Below are positions 1 to 10,827 of a DNA stretch of 64,000 nucleotides, piece by piece (positions within the stretch are counted from its first letter, which is position 1; every line of letters begins with the position of its first letter). The stretch lies in NCBI GenBank assembly GCA_034640345.1, contig JAXRVH010000014.1, positions 496,001-560,000 on the forward strand, written 5' to 3'. Below the pieces are notes generated by a model that had not been told where the DNA came from, searched no databases, and was given only the letters and a program-made list of their open reading frames with translations. This DNA is from Drechslera avenae. Its lineage: Eukaryota > Ascomycota > Dothideomycetes > Pleosporales > Pleosporaceae. The position numbers and the translations under genes were made by a program.

Positions 1-1884
1 GAGAGCAATTGCAACTTGGCGATTGTTCGTCGCGCAGGCAACGATGGTTCGGTGTGCCGGAGGGTGCCAATCCATGAGGTTAGCATGCGTTGCACCAGCA
101 TCGTCGTTCGGAAACTGAATCCCCTGGATGTGACGAATGCCCTTCGGGTGAATCTGGATGATGCAGTCTTCACCAAACTGTTGCACACCAAGCGTGTTGG
201 TATCTGGCAGAAAACCTGTGTTAGAGGCTTCCTCTACATCATCGCCAATCTTTAACACGAGTGTTCGACTATGAAGGCATAACACGATCAATGTGTCTGC
301 CTCGTCTTCGCTCGTAAGCTTCGTAGTCCAGACATCGGAAGCATTCTGTGGCAAAGGCGACTCGATGAGATCCAGAACTTCAAGAGCATTCCTAGTGGTA
401 CGGAATGAGCTTCGGCCGCTGGTACCGTTGATGGTGTACACCTGCGGGGCATCCTCTAACGCGGGGTTGGCGACTTCCATGTCCATGATCGGGTTTAGAC
501 TGGGCATCGACTCTACCGGAGTGAGATTGACCAAGGCTCGGGGCTTGAAGAAAGGAGGCGCAAATGAAGTTTCGGGGTCGACAGGGAACTGGTCGCTCTC
601 AAAGACTGGATCATCAGTCTCGTCACCCAAAGACTCTAGCTCGTAAAGGATGCGATCTCCTGACTCGCAAGCAGCATACACGAAACCTGCCCTAAGAATG
701 CAGATGCTCGTTGCAATGGGGATGGTATCAAAGTACTTGATCTTGATCTTGTCGACCGTTCCACTGGGAGCCTCAACAGTAAGTTTGAAGACATCGCCGT
801 CCTCTGTCTGCAAGAGATAGAAGAAGTCGCCACCTTTGAGAGAGTATAGAGTACCAGCGATGATCATACGCTTTCGGTTCGGGTCCTCAGTAGCCCCCTC
901 ACGACGTGGAATCGCCAATCGGTGGACGTTTGATTTGTTGTTGAAGATGCGACGGTAGGTGATGCTGTCCTCTCCGCAGCACAAGACACCACTTGGTGCG
1001 TTGGGGCCCCCTGGAACGCGGAAGAGGGTATTGGCTGTGCGATCAACTGGCTCTGACCATTTCCTCACTATGTGATTGAGACCAAGATCCAGCTCATAGT
1101 ATACCAGCTCCTTCTTGATCTCTTCATAAGCCTCGCCAGTGGGGTCGGTCTCGGAATTGGAGTAATCAACTTCCAATGTAGCGAACATTGGGTTGTCATA
1201 GCCAACATCGAGTCCTATGAGACAGTAGACGAGTGTCTGAGGCTTGTGCGCCTCAAGCGGCGAAGAAATGGCAATGTCCGTCTGGCCACTTCGAGTGAGA
1301 ATGTAAACCAGCTTGTTCTTCTCCGTCGAAGCGATCATGATAGCGCGCCCTTTCGGGTCGGCTGCCAGATACTCGCCCGGAACGACACGACGTATTCCAG
1401 ACTTGCCGAACGTCTCGAAGTGAACCGTCTTGAAGGTTTGCTCATCTGGAAGATACTCGTACGTGACTAGTCTTCCTGAGTCTGTGGTTATGACAATGTG
1501 GTCTGACAGAGTCAGCAAAGGTGCTCGATGAGATTAACAGTCCAGTTCACGCAGGCTCAGCCAAATGCGAGCTCGAAGGTGTCGTGTGCTTTGAAAATCA
1601 CTATACTGCTTGTAGCGGGGTGGATTTGGGGTGGACGTACCCTTGGTACCGCCGGCAATTCTGAATTTGGCGATGCCGCGTATGATGCCAAAGACATCCT
1701 GAGAGTAGAGCTCTTGGAAGCCTTTCTGGCGCCGCGAGACCTCGAGGATAGCCAGTCGCGAACCGCTCGCTGTGAGGATTTGCTGTTTGCCGTTTCCCAG
1801 GAAGTCGCCAGAAATGGCATCCTGAGTCGCCGTAGGCTGTTTCACCGTCAAGGCGTACAGGGACATGGTAGAGAAGCTCGTCAT
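1..1884 (-). CDS. rse1: Pre-mRNA-splicing factor Rse1 (SF3b subunit 3, SF3b130), 3' end outside window
   Basis: Rse1/SF3B3 is the three-beta-propeller scaffold of the SF3b complex in U2 snRNP, which acts in branch-point recognition in the nucleus. Read on the minus strand: exon 1 is 1884-1641, a 138-nt intron (GTACGT...CAG) covers 1640-1503, and exon 2 runs from 1502 off the left edge. The 582 visible codons contain no stop. The N-terminus has the family pattern (MSLYALTV, then GDFLGNGKQQILTASGSRL, then EVFGIIRGIAKFRIAGGTK). After the intron come HIVITTDSGRLVTYEY, FETFGKSGIRRVVPGEYLAADPKGRA and YYELDLGLNHIVRKWSEP, all close to SF3B3. About half of a roughly 1200-residue protein is present. 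ATG 1884 is chosen as start; an in-frame ATG at 1866 would also begin in the expected place. It is divergent from SDA1. Confidence 0.95.
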
Positions 1885-2329
1885 GATGGGCGACGGCGGG
1901 CACTGGCCCAGGTGCTATCGTCGCGTCGATGTGGGGTTGTGCACACGATTTTCGTGCTAGATGTAGAAGAACTCTAGGTAGGGTGTGAACTTGTGGGAGT
2001 TGATGCGCGCCGGTTTGCGACACCAGCGGGATGTTATTAGCATAGCGGTCGAGGCATCGTGAAATCTTTACGATTAAAGGTCATAGCTCCTCGGCGAAGC
2101 GTCGGTCCGGTCCAGCCAATGGTGGGTGAGAGCCCCACTAAAATTTCACGTCGCAAAGAAGTCTCGAAGAAGCCAACGGATGGGAACGCAGCTATCGAGG
2201 AAACCCGCCATTCACAATCGACCAGGAAAAAGTAAAAAATACACACCTGTTCTGAAGTACATTGGTCATTTGGGTCTTCTCGAGAATCGCAACCCGGCCT
2301 AGACCAGCGTCACTTACCCCGGCTTGAAG
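1885..2329. promoter_or_regulatory. Divergent intergenic region between rse1 and SDA1
   Basis: These 445 bp separate the start codons of a splicing-factor gene (minus) and a 60S-biogenesis gene (plus), so they must hold both promoters and both 5' leaders. I see no TATA box and no convincing ORF. Confidence 0.55.
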
Positions 2330-4746
2330 ATGAAGCGCAAAGTGGGCGCTTTGGAAAAGCTCGAGTCCGACCATGCTGCGCTCAGGTTTAAGCTGAAGAG
2401 GGACCCTCAATCTTACCGAGACGACTTCGAGCAACAATATCAGCAGTATCGCACACTGCTCGACTTGTTTCTGGCCGACCCAAGCACTACGGATGGAGGA
2501 CTTGTTGCGCTGAAAGAGTAATATCGGCCTGCGCATCTCGCATATGGAACACAGCTGACTCGAAACCCCTTCAGTCTCATAGAATTCGTATCGCATACCT
2601 CGAACCTCTATCCCGATCTTACGGCGCAATTCCCTCAAGACCTCATAAACATATTACTTCAACACCACGAAGTGCTTGAGTTTGATCTAAGAGACAAGGT
2701 CGTCAGCAGCATATGTCTACTCAAGAACAAGGGCGTTATAGACTCTGTTACACTTCTGAACACCCTCTTTCCCGTCCTCATCACAACGCCTAGCAAGTCT
2801 CTGAGGAAACTTTGCTTCGAAAAGATTATCAGTGACGTACGATCGTCCAACGCAAAGACTATCAACCACAAGGTGAACAAAGCGCTTCAAACAACCCTGT
2901 TCAACTTGCTAGAGGCAGACAGCGCAGCGCCGCGGGGATTTTTGGCAGTTAAGATCACACGAGAGCTATGGAAGCGACAGATCTGGACCGACGCGCGGAC
3001 CGTCGAGGTGATGCGATTGGCAGCATTGAGCGACAATGAGAAGACCATCACTGGTGGTGTCAGGTTCTTCCTTGGTGGCGACCAGGAGAGAGAAGCGGCC
3101 GCAGAGGAGAGCAGCGACGACGACAACGATATTGACATGGCGAAGCTGAGGCATCAGGCAGGTATCAACAAGAAGAGCAAGAAGAAGGCTCGCGATCTGA
3201 GACATGCTGCGGTTAGTCTGAAGAAGAAGGAAAAGAAGAAACATGCACCGCATCCACTCAACTTTTCAGCCCTTCACCTTCTACACGACCCTCAAGGCTT
3301 CGCCGAGACGCTGTTCTCAAAACACGTCCAGAATTCCAAGAACAAGCTCGCGCTTGAATCCAAGCTGCTAGTTCTTCAGCTCGTAACTCGACTGGTTGGT
3401 TTGCATCAGCTCACAGTCCTCCCACTCTACTCGTACTTCTTGAAGCATCTCACACCCCGTGTAAGGATTTTCCAACTTCTTCATTTCCGGTCCACATGCT
3501 AATGGTTTGATAGCAAAACTCAGTCACAAGCTACCTAGCCTGTCTGGCGCAAGCGACGCATACCTATGTGCCTCCAGACGTCCTCGAGCCTCTGGTGCAA
3601 AAGATTGCAAACGAGTTCGTGTCTGAAGCATCCGCCTCTGAGGTTGCGGCAGCAGGGTTGAACGCGATCCGTGAAATTTGCGCGAGGCAGCCCTTAGCGA
3701 TGACGGATACTCTGCTGCAAGATTTGGTCATGGTATGTGAGAATTTGCCTTGTCTGATGCTGTATACTGACGTTTCATAGTACCGCAAATCCAAAGACAA
3801 GGGCACCATGATGGCTGCCAAGGGTCTGCTCTCTCTCTACCGTGAAGTCGGTGCCGACCTCCTCAAGAAGCGCGACCGCGGCAAAGACGCCACAATGGGC
3901 ATACGTGCCGGCACTATCAAGGAGAAGCGCTACGGTGAAGAAGCCATTGGCGAAATTGAGGGCATTGAGCTCCTCGAGAAGTGGAAAGAGGAGGAACGAC
4001 GCAAGAAGCTGGAAGCAGCAGGCCTGGATCCAGATGCAGACAACGGTGATGTTGTACTCGACGATGACGAGGAGGACTGGAAGAAGTGGGATATAGAAAG
4101 CGACGGCGACAGCGACGACTCTGGCGGCTGGATCAATGTCGAAAGCGACGGCGAAGACATCCAGATCAGCGACTCTGAAGACGAGAAGGAAAAGGAAACC
4201 CGCCCGGCCAAAAAGGCCAAACTCGACACCACCAAAACACCCACACCCGGCCCTGCAGCAACAGACGAAAAGGAGAACGAAGCAGCAAAATCAATCTCCA
4301 AACTCCTCACAACCACCATCCTCACACCTGCCGACCTGAAACAACTCCAGGCTCTCCGCGCCTCCTCCTCGCTCTCATCAAACCTCCCGTCGCACAAACG
4401 CGCCCAACTCCTCGCCGCCCGCCACGCCGATGAAGCCATCACCGCGGAAACAATCGAACTTGCGGCCTCGATTGGCAAGAAAAATACAAAGGAAGAAAAG
4501 ATTGCAATGGCCAAGGCCGACCGCGACACCAACCACCAGTCTACGACTGCCAAGCGCAAGGAGAAGAAGGAGGCCGAGGGCAAGAGCACGACGAACAAGG
4601 AGAAGGCGCGCAAGAAGAACTTTTTGATGACGCTAGGCAAGGCCAAGAGTAAGAATAAGAGGAGTTTGGGCGATGTTAAGAAGACGTTGTTGGGGCACGT
4701 GGAGAGAAAGAAGAGGGGTGGCAAGAGGGGAAACAAGGGGAATTAG
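2330..4746 (+). CDS. SDA1: Sda1 family protein, nuclear pre-60S ribosome biogenesis/export factor
   Basis: Sda1 (human SDAD1) is a nuclear/nucleolar factor needed for maturation and export of pre-60S ribosomal subunits. There are four exons: 2330-2517, 2575-3460, 3514-3732 and 3781-4746. The introns are 57, 53 and 48 nt with GT...AG ends, and the product is 752 aa. The first ATG is 2330 (MKRKVGALEKLESDHAAL). Family signatures are KRDPQSYRDDFEQQYQQY near the N-terminus, the central NFSALHLLHDPQGFAE and LVTRLVGLHQL, then LVQKIANEFVSEASASEV and REICARQPLAMTDTLLQDL. The C-terminal 300 residues are acidic (Asp/Glu/Ser) and then strongly basic, ending in a Lys/Arg-rich GKRGNKGN tail typical of nucleolar proteins. 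The length is close to yeast Sda1. Splice sites are supported by frame continuity across conserved segments. Confidence 0.95.
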
Positions 4747-5327
4747 TGGCTGGGTTTCCCCATCTTTTATGTTCACATTCATGTATGTGTGTGTGTGTGT
4801 ATGTATGGTTTGGTTTGGTTGGTTTTGAATGTTGTCATGGTAGAGAAGAAGAAGAAAGAAAAGCATCAAGGAAAGGGTACAAGATACGCTGGATTAGACT
4901 CCATTTTCGGGATCAAATGAGATGATGCGGATTTGCAAACGGGGATTTTTTTTTTCTCCTCACGTTTCGTATGAGAGTCGGGGTTGGAGAGTTGATGGTT
5001 ATACATTGTTGTATCTTCTTTCTTCTTCCACCTACTTCATTACTAGCACTACACCTTTCATGCCTGCCATGGGTATTGCCAACATAAACACAGAGGTTTT
5101 TTTATGTTTGTCCTACCTCGCTTCAGCCCTCCTATATATCATGTGTACCTTGTTCATTTGGCGGATTCCCTGGCGGGAGAATAATCGTAGGATTGAGCTG
5201 GTGACGGTGTGGACATGCAATCTTCGTCTTCCTTCACCTCGTCATCTTCGCCATCTTCAGTCTGGTTCCTCGGACGTTAACAGCAGCATTTTTGTGTGGC
5301 GCGCCGTCTGGAGATATTGAACGAGTC
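4747..5327. other. Convergent 3' intergenic region with TG-rich repeat
   Basis: This is the space between the SDA1 stop and the stop of the minus-strand gene at 5328. It holds a (TG)n tract at about 4785-4800, followed by TTTGG repeats and T-rich DNA, consistent with two 3' UTRs. No gene seen. Confidence 0.5.
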
Positions 5328-6923
5328 TCATTTCCCTCTACTTGGACTCGTCGATGACGTATTCCGCCTTTTTGCAGTACGTATGCGTTTTGGGATCGTA
5401 GGTGCTGCGTTATTAGAAGTCATCAAGCTGATCCAAGGCTGCGAGGCTGGCGCTTTCACTGTAGCTTCAGTTGCGAGTCCATGGGTGCTTTGACAGTGCT
5501 GCGTAAGACGCACAACCGGCGATGGTGGTGGCGCAGCCGCAAAAACGTCAGCGACACCATGTCCAGTTCCATCTTGCCACATGTCTGCATTTGCGGAGAA
5601 TACACGGCGCAATGCCTTGTCCTCTTCATTCTCGGCTCTCGTTCCTAGTCCTGTGGGTTGGGTCGTGCGATTGGCTACAAGGGCAGCGGTGTCCGTGTTG
5701 CTCTTTCTGCGCTTGGGTGAGTGTTGGGATTCTGCCTTTATCCATTGGGCTATGTGCTGGTTTTGCAGTGACACCAGCATTGAAATGTCTTCTCGTAATC
5801 CCCTTTGATTAGATGAATTTGGGTAGATTTGGAGGAGAGACGTTAGGATTGAGGCGTGCTCGATGAGGTGGTGGGTGTTGACACCACAGTGTATATTTTG
5901 GTGTATCAAGCCGAATTGGGGTGTAAACAAGGGTACAATAGTCTGATGCGGAGGCTGCCTGCTCCATGGAGGCTGGTTATTGACCGTTGGCTGCCCAGCT
6001 TCAGGGTTACCTATCTCATCATATCCGGAATCAGAGTGCCTCCTCTTGTGCGGCGACGCCCCCGAATATTCCCGGATATATTGCGCTGCCCTATCTCGGA
6101 TAATATACTCGTTTTGGGAAGGAGCCACAGGATAACAAAAGACTGGAGTCGGGTACTCGTGATGCTGGCCATGCTGCTGCGTAAGGACAGGCGCGGTCCG
6201 AGGATACTGTGACTCGAAAGGCGCGGTGAGGGTATTTCTTCCAGGTACTGCACTGAGACTAAAGTTTGGAGGTGCTTTGGTCTTCGCATGCATCATCCGA
6301 TAGATATCATGACTTTGATGACCGGTAAACGTGCTTCCGGTGGCAGGCATTGCTGCTATATCAAGCCTCGCAACACCATAGTTGTACAATTCTCTGTATC
6401 CTTTGCCCATGAACAGATGAGGCTCCGGACGTCTTTCATGTCCATGGCGAAGTTTTTGTTTCGGCGCTCGCGCTGTGAGACGGGGAGGAGATACGGTTTC
6501 TTCGACGATAATGGGATCTTGACAGCTACCACTCATACTTGCGAGTGACTTTGGAACAAGCCTGGGCGGAGTGTATGGGACAGTTCCTCTTGCAGTATCG
6601 GGCGATTTGTTTTGATTTCTGCGAGCGCTCACTATGATCTCTTCCGAAACATCGTCGGTGAAGGGACATGCCAGGCTGAGATCAGGCTCACTAGTGTTGC
6701 CAGAGGGTTCCTTACCGATGGGAGTACTGGGAATCTTCGGCGTCATCGGCATCTCACTCAGCTGAAGGTTATGAGGCTTGCAAACATGGATAGTTTCGCT
6801 CGAAGATTTGGTGGATTGTGGGTTCTTGATGGCGGCATGTGTCGGCAGTGCGTTTGCAGTACTTCGCCGAGTGGAGACCATGCTGCTTACTCGGTCTTGC
6901 TTCGTCAGTTTCTCACCGCTCAT
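5328..6923 (-). CDS. Hypothetical disordered, probably nuclear protein (531 aa)
   Basis: This is a single uninterrupted minus-strand frame from ATG 6923. I do not recognise the family. The protein is rich in Ser, Pro, Thr and Gln and appears mostly disordered. Two segments look more ordered. One lies around residues 170-215 (GKGYRELYNYGVARLDIAAM). The other is around residues 350-405, where HHLIEHASILTSLLQIYP is followed by DISMLVSLQNQHIAQWIKAE and could form helices. Basic clusters (HKRRHSD, SPKRRKS, PKRIRTAKRR near the C-terminus) look like nuclear localisation signals. No signal peptide or membrane segment is seen. The length of the open frame and its amino-acid composition support a real gene; the function is unknown. 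Confidence 0.7.
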   Translation of the reverse strand: MSGEKLTKQDRVSSMVSTRRSTANALPTHAAIKNPQSTKSSSETIHVCKPHNLQLSEMPMTPKIPSTPIGKEPSGNTSEPDLSLACPFTDDVSEEIIVSARRNQNKSPDTARGTVPYTPPRLVPKSLASMSGSCQDPIIVEETVSPPRLTARAPKQKLRHGHERRPEPHLFMGKGYRELYNYGVARLDIAAMPATGSTFTGHQSHDIYRMMHAKTKAPPNFSLSAVPGRNTLTAPFESQYPRTAPVLTQQHGQHHEYPTPVFCYPVAPSQNEYIIRDRAAQYIREYSGASPHKRRHSDSGYDEIGNPEAGQPTVNNQPPWSRQPPHQTIVPLFTPQFGLIHQNIHCGVNTHHLIEHASILTSLLQIYPNSSNQRGLREDISMLVSLQNQHIAQWIKAESQHSPKRRKSNTDTAALVANRTTQPTGLGTRAENEEDKALRRVFSANADMWQDGTGHGVADVFAAAPPPSPVVRLTQHCQSTHGLATEATVKAPASQPWISLMTSNNAAPTIPKRIRTAKRRNTSSTSPSRGK

Positions 6924-7382
6924 CGGGGATACGAACCATACTAACCAGTCCTTGCGGGGAAATACTATTTGTTTCTGTGCAATGCCGCTGTTTGTCTGAG
7001 TTGTGGTGAAGATGAGGGGGTCCTTTCAACACGTTGTCTTCTCGATTTGGGCGGTGAAATGAACCGCAACAACGAGTTCTGTGAGAGTGCAGAGAAGAGA
7101 GTAGACATTATGAGTTGTAAACAAGATTAAGATACTGCCTATGTGTATATAGAAGGTACAGCATGTGTGCGAAGGGGCAGCCATTGTGCGAAGGGAAGGC
7201 GCAACGCACTCGCTGGACACCAACGCCGACGAACACCGAGTAACAGCATAGAAGGATCCTCTCGTCCGCGTAAGCTTCATGGAAAAAAAGAAAATCAAAA
7301 CGAGATGAACTAAAAGCCGAATTGAAGTAGAAGACGGTAGAAAGAGCAAAGACCCCTGCAGCACGTGGTAGTGCCTTTCTGA
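6924..7382. other. Intergenic: promoter of the 531-aa gene and 3' end of the kinase-like gene
   Basis: About 460 bp lie between the 531-aa gene and the stop of the APH-like gene. One open frame here (7026-7364, minus) has no recognisable features and I do not call it. Confidence 0.4.
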
Positions 7383-8525
7383 TCAGGCTGCACGGAGAAA
7401 AGCCCTCATCTTTGTAATCTCTTCCACATCATCAACTTCGTTGACGACGCGATTGATTGCGCCATCATCCCAAGCGATGCCATGCCAAAGCAGCACGCCT
7501 ACGTCTCTCATCACCTTTGCATCTCGAGGCCGTGCCCTCAAGTCCGGCACGACTGCGACCAAGCGCGCCCAGAACGAGCCTCGAAGCTTTTCCGCGTTAT
7601 CAAAGTATACCCAGCTGGGTTTGGTGGTTGGAGAAGCTGGAACGAGATAGCCCAACAGGTGCTCAAGGCCGTACAGACAGGTTCCAAATGGCAGGTACTC
7701 TGCCTCTGCCCAATCTGCCATGCCGGTAATCTCCCAAGTCTGCTCGTCGACTAGGATATTCGACGGTATAAAGTCCCCGTGGTTCAACACCATAGGATAG
7801 TCGGTCATGCGCTCCACAGCATACAGTGCCTCCTGCGCTCTTTCTCTCAGCCAAGCATCGGGTAGACCAGCGGCGAGCTTCTCAAGTCTGTGGACAATGC
7901 TTGAGCCGACCTTGCCAGAGCACAGTGAAAGCGTATCCAAGCTCTCGTCCATGGGCGAGTCGGCACGTGTAGTTCGGTCATGTGATGGTGAGTGCGTCAT
8001 CGATGAGCATCGCCATGCATGCGCTACAAAGTCTGCAAAGCTCACGACGAGTCGCTGAAGCTTTGAGCGCGCCTGTGGATTGAGCGTGCATTCGTGTGGC
8101 AATAATCTGACAAGAGGCGTGCCCACAAGTCTGTCCATCTCATACGCGCATAGTCCGCCGGGCAGCAGCAATTCCAGAGATTGCGTCACAGGTGCTAGCG
8201 ACGCGTACATGCTGCTCGCGGCACACGCGATGCTCACATCGAGGGTATGCTGTGGGGGTCGAAGTTGAACAATGAATGCAGCTCTTCTTCCAACAGCCCC
8301 GATTCCTTCTAGATGGCCGTGTGCATCGTCGTCATCGTCGTCGTCGTCGTCCGTGCTATGCTCTGCGCGGCTCAAAGGTGTGATCAGCAAGGTGTAACTG
8401 CAGTAGCCCTGCTCCCCAAACTCCTCTACCTCACATCCTACGTATCTTCTCCGCACAGCTCGCACACATGTCGCTCCATCATCTTCGCATAGGCCAACAC
8501 GCTTCCAGAAATCGGCAGATGTCAT
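7383..8525 (-). CDS. Aminoglycoside phosphotransferase (APH)-fold protein
   Basis: This 380-aa frame belongs to the large fungal APH/choline-kinase-like family, whose members phosphorylate small molecules or are of unknown function. Visible motifs are GYCSYTLLIT in the N-lobe, the AFIVQLRPP strand, and the catalytic loop VLNHGDFIPSNILVD (Brenner motif HGDxxxxN). This is followed by ITGMADWAEAEYLPFG, where DW stands in the DFG position. A run of nine Asp at residues 59-67 is encoded by a GAC/GAT trinucleotide repeat and probably sits in a loop. Start ATG 8525 is the first after an in-frame TGA at 8553-8555. Upstream of that stop the same frame stays open and protein-like from ATG 8660, so the true N-terminus is uncertain. 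The substrate cannot be inferred. Confidence 0.8.
   Translation of the reverse strand: MTSADFWKRVGLCEDDGATCVRAVRRRYVGCEVEEFGEQGYCSYTLLITPLSRAEHSTDDDDDDDDDAHGHLEGIGAVGRRAAFIVQLRPPQHTLDVSIACAASSMYASLAPVTQSLELLLPGGLCAYEMDRLVGTPLVRLLPHECTLNPQARSKLQRLVVSFADFVAHAWRCSSMTHSPSHDRTTRADSPMDESLDTLSLCSGKVGSSIVHRLEKLAAGLPDAWLRERAQEALYAVERMTDYPMVLNHGDFIPSNILVDEQTWEITGMADWAEAEYLPFGTCLYGLEHLLGYLVPASPTTKPSWVYFDNAEKLRGSFWARLVAVVPDLRARPRDAKVMRDVGVLLWHGIAWDDGAINRVVNEVDDVEEITKMRAFLRAA
8324..8352. repeat. GTC/ATC trinucleotide microsatellite inside the APH-like gene
   Basis: An imperfect CATCGTCGTC-type tract encodes the poly-Asp run of the minus-strand kinase-like protein. It is a multiple-of-three repeat, so length changes would keep the frame. 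Confidence 0.8.
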
Positions 8526-9048
8526 CGAGTATAGGTACAGGTCGTAGTTGGGTCAAAAGTCGACGGCGGACTCGAGCCATGACACATTCCACATGCCGTA
8601 TAAGGCATCCTGTCCCGCAATCACGTCGGACGGGCTGTCATAAGCCTGGGCGCTACTCATATTTGGGGGTTGGATCATATGGTGTGTCGTATCCGGTTGT
8701 GGTTCGCTGTCGTCTTTGCACGTGCGTGTTGGAGTGGGATGGACGAGGGAGGGAGAAAGCGGGGATGGTAACATCAGTATTGGGTAGGCTGACTTCTCTC
8801 TAAGCATGTCGATTAATACTTGGAAACGTCAACGTATCGATATGTGCTCAGCCGTCAGCATTGCTAGATAACCAAGGCTTGGTAATTATTTTAGAAAACA
8901 TCTCTAGCTTGCTAACAAGCTGTCTAGATGATGCAGGCAGCTACCTCATTACTTGGAGATTTAGGAGGAATTTTGTTTGAATAAAGAAATCAATAATAGC
9001 GTTGATTGAACACATTGTATTGATATTCCATGGTTTCTACGTCTGCTC
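8526..9048. other. Intergenic / possible 5' extension of the APH-like gene
   Basis: The first 135 bp (8526-8660) continue the kinase frame apart from one TGA. The rest, to 9048, is AT-richer and holds nothing I can support. Confidence 0.4.
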
Positions 9049-10109
9049 TCAGGATTGAGGCCTATTGCTACATTCAGAGATGTATCGCATCGGCCCCTCG
9101 TCGCCCATGGCAAGCCAGTACCCCGCGCTCTCCACGCTTCCATCCTCGCCTTCAAGTACCGGGAGCTTCAACGGCGGATACGGGTAGCGCTCGATGGATC
9201 TGTACTGCTCTATGGGTTCCTCGCTATCCAACGACCTCCACTTCGATTTTTGGTATAGTCCCGCCTTAACCGGCGCTTCGCGTGGATGGCCATCTTCGCA
9301 CCAGGAATTGCACCGCTTCCAGTAAGCCCGCCTGGGCAAGTCCACTCTCATTTTGCGCAGCTGCATGGACCGGTAAAAGGCGTCAACCAAGAGTAGCGCA
9401 GGATCGACAATTATCTGGTGGTCCTAGTCGGCGACCAAGAAGATTAGGCAGAGGCTGCGAAGGTTGTGGCAGTATGTTGCAATATTGTCGAGGATGGGCT
9501 TCAGGTGGTCCACGTTGAAGGCTGGTTTGCCGTTTTCATGGAGGGTACGGTGCGCCGTGATGAATATCTCGAGGGAACTAATGCACACGAGACGATTGGG
9601 CGGAATAAGCTGGGGAAGGTGAAGGAGCAAGGGCTCGCTCGGAATGCAGATACAGTTGGCAGAATACAGGGTATCAATGCCTTTAGTGTACGCCTGCCTA
9701 CATGATAACAAGAAACCCATAATGTCAAGGTTGCGATATTCCGGAAACTTTCGGCGACTCTCATAGACGTCCTTTAGGCACTCGTCGTTCCACAGGCTGA
9801 GCCGAATGTATTTCCAATATGGCGGCAGCCTCGAATCAATCCAGTAGCAGACAGCGCCTCTCCATTGCCAGGCTTCCTCTCGACGAACAATGTCCACATG
9901 AAGGGTGCGCCCCCCCCAAAGGCTATGGTGAGAATCATAGTCAGGATGTCGTACGGTAACTGAAAGAAGAGGCATGTCGGTGTGTCGAACGATACCGGTG
10001 TGATAGGACGGCGTGACGAGGGAATAAACGGTGGCCGGTCTGTAGACTGCTTTTTGGACCTCGATTTGGACCTGAAGTGCTTCCTGATCCAACCATTTAA
10101 TTTAGCCAT
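9049..10109 (-). pseudogene. DUF7730-type protein, disrupted by a frameshift and an in-frame TAG
   Basis: The frame from ATG 10109 encodes a basic N-terminus and then CLFFQLPYDILTMILTIAFGG, the F-box-like opening typical of DUF7730 proteins of dothideomycetes. The frame then breaks in a run of eight G (minus strand; C at 9910-9917). With seven G the reading would pass into GGRTLHVDIV, and the family pattern goes on in that frame: WQWRGAVCYW, FLLSCRQAYTKGIDTLYSAN, LPQLIPPNRLVCISSLEIF. A TAG at 9424-9426 interrupts again, after which the same frame stays open to 9049 (DAFYRSMQLRKMRVDLPRR ... GYWLAMGDEGPM). A TATATAAG element lies about 50 bp upstream of the ATG. Two lesions make a pseudogene more likely than a base-call error, but the homopolymer alone could be one. 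The molecular role of the domain is unknown. Confidence 0.7.
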
Positions 10110-10159
10110 TTTTAGGTGGTGACTGGAAAGAAGAAAACGACAAGAGCATGGGGGTTGAG

Positions 10160-10167
10160 CTTATATA
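10160..10167 (-). promoter_or_regulatory. TATA-like element upstream of the DUF7730 pseudogene
   Basis: TATATAAG on the minus strand, about 50 bp before ATG 10109. The position is somewhat close for a core promoter with a leader, but the match is good. Confidence 0.4.
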
Positions 10168-10827
10168 ACCGTGGCCAAGGTAGGTGGGTGAAGCAAGTCA
10201 TGTGATCCTGTACTACAGCGACAAGTTGGATATGACTGTCTAAAACTACCACTCTCAAACGATATCAGACGATTATAGCAAACTGCCATGGACTTGGACA
10301 GCTTAAACAGTATTTCTGAAGCTCACACTCCGCGCGGTTTCTACTATTCAGAGTGGCTTCCTTATACAACACAAAAGATACATGAATAAATTTCATATTC
10401 TCTAACATTACAATCGGCAACTAAATGCTCTAATTGCAAAAGGTCTGGTGTAAGAGTATAAGGAAAGGGGTACGATGTGGTTGAGGTGTATTGTATAAGG
10501 ACTTGTAGATAAAAGGGGGGATTTGCACGCATAAAAAGGCACCGGTCAAGTTAAAGGGTTATGTAGAATGTTACATTATCTTCCATATAAGAATAGAGAA
10601 AGGGAGAGAGAAAAAGAAAAGAAAAAGCCACCCTATTGGGATAAACCCCCAGTTGGCAAAAGACACAAAACCGCAACCTCATAAACAAAGCAGCAAAAGC
10701 CAGCTGAGTTCCGTCGTTGGACAGAGAATGGTATCACAAAACGACAACAATAAAAATAGCGTCTAGTCCTCCTTGATTGCTCAAAATATGACAGCCACCA
10801 AAAGTCCACGTCCAAAGTTGACCAACT
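10168..10827. other. Intergenic region, no gene seen
   Basis: AT-richer sequence between the DUF7730 promoter and the stop of the cupredoxin gene, with purine-rich stretches near 10595-10625. It probably includes the cupredoxin 3' UTR. Confidence 0.4.

Noticed and set aside
3930..4736. 268-codon minus-strand frame
   Set aside because: Antisense shadow of the Lys/Glu-rich SDA1 C-terminus; Ser/Phe/Leu-rich as expected for such a shadow.
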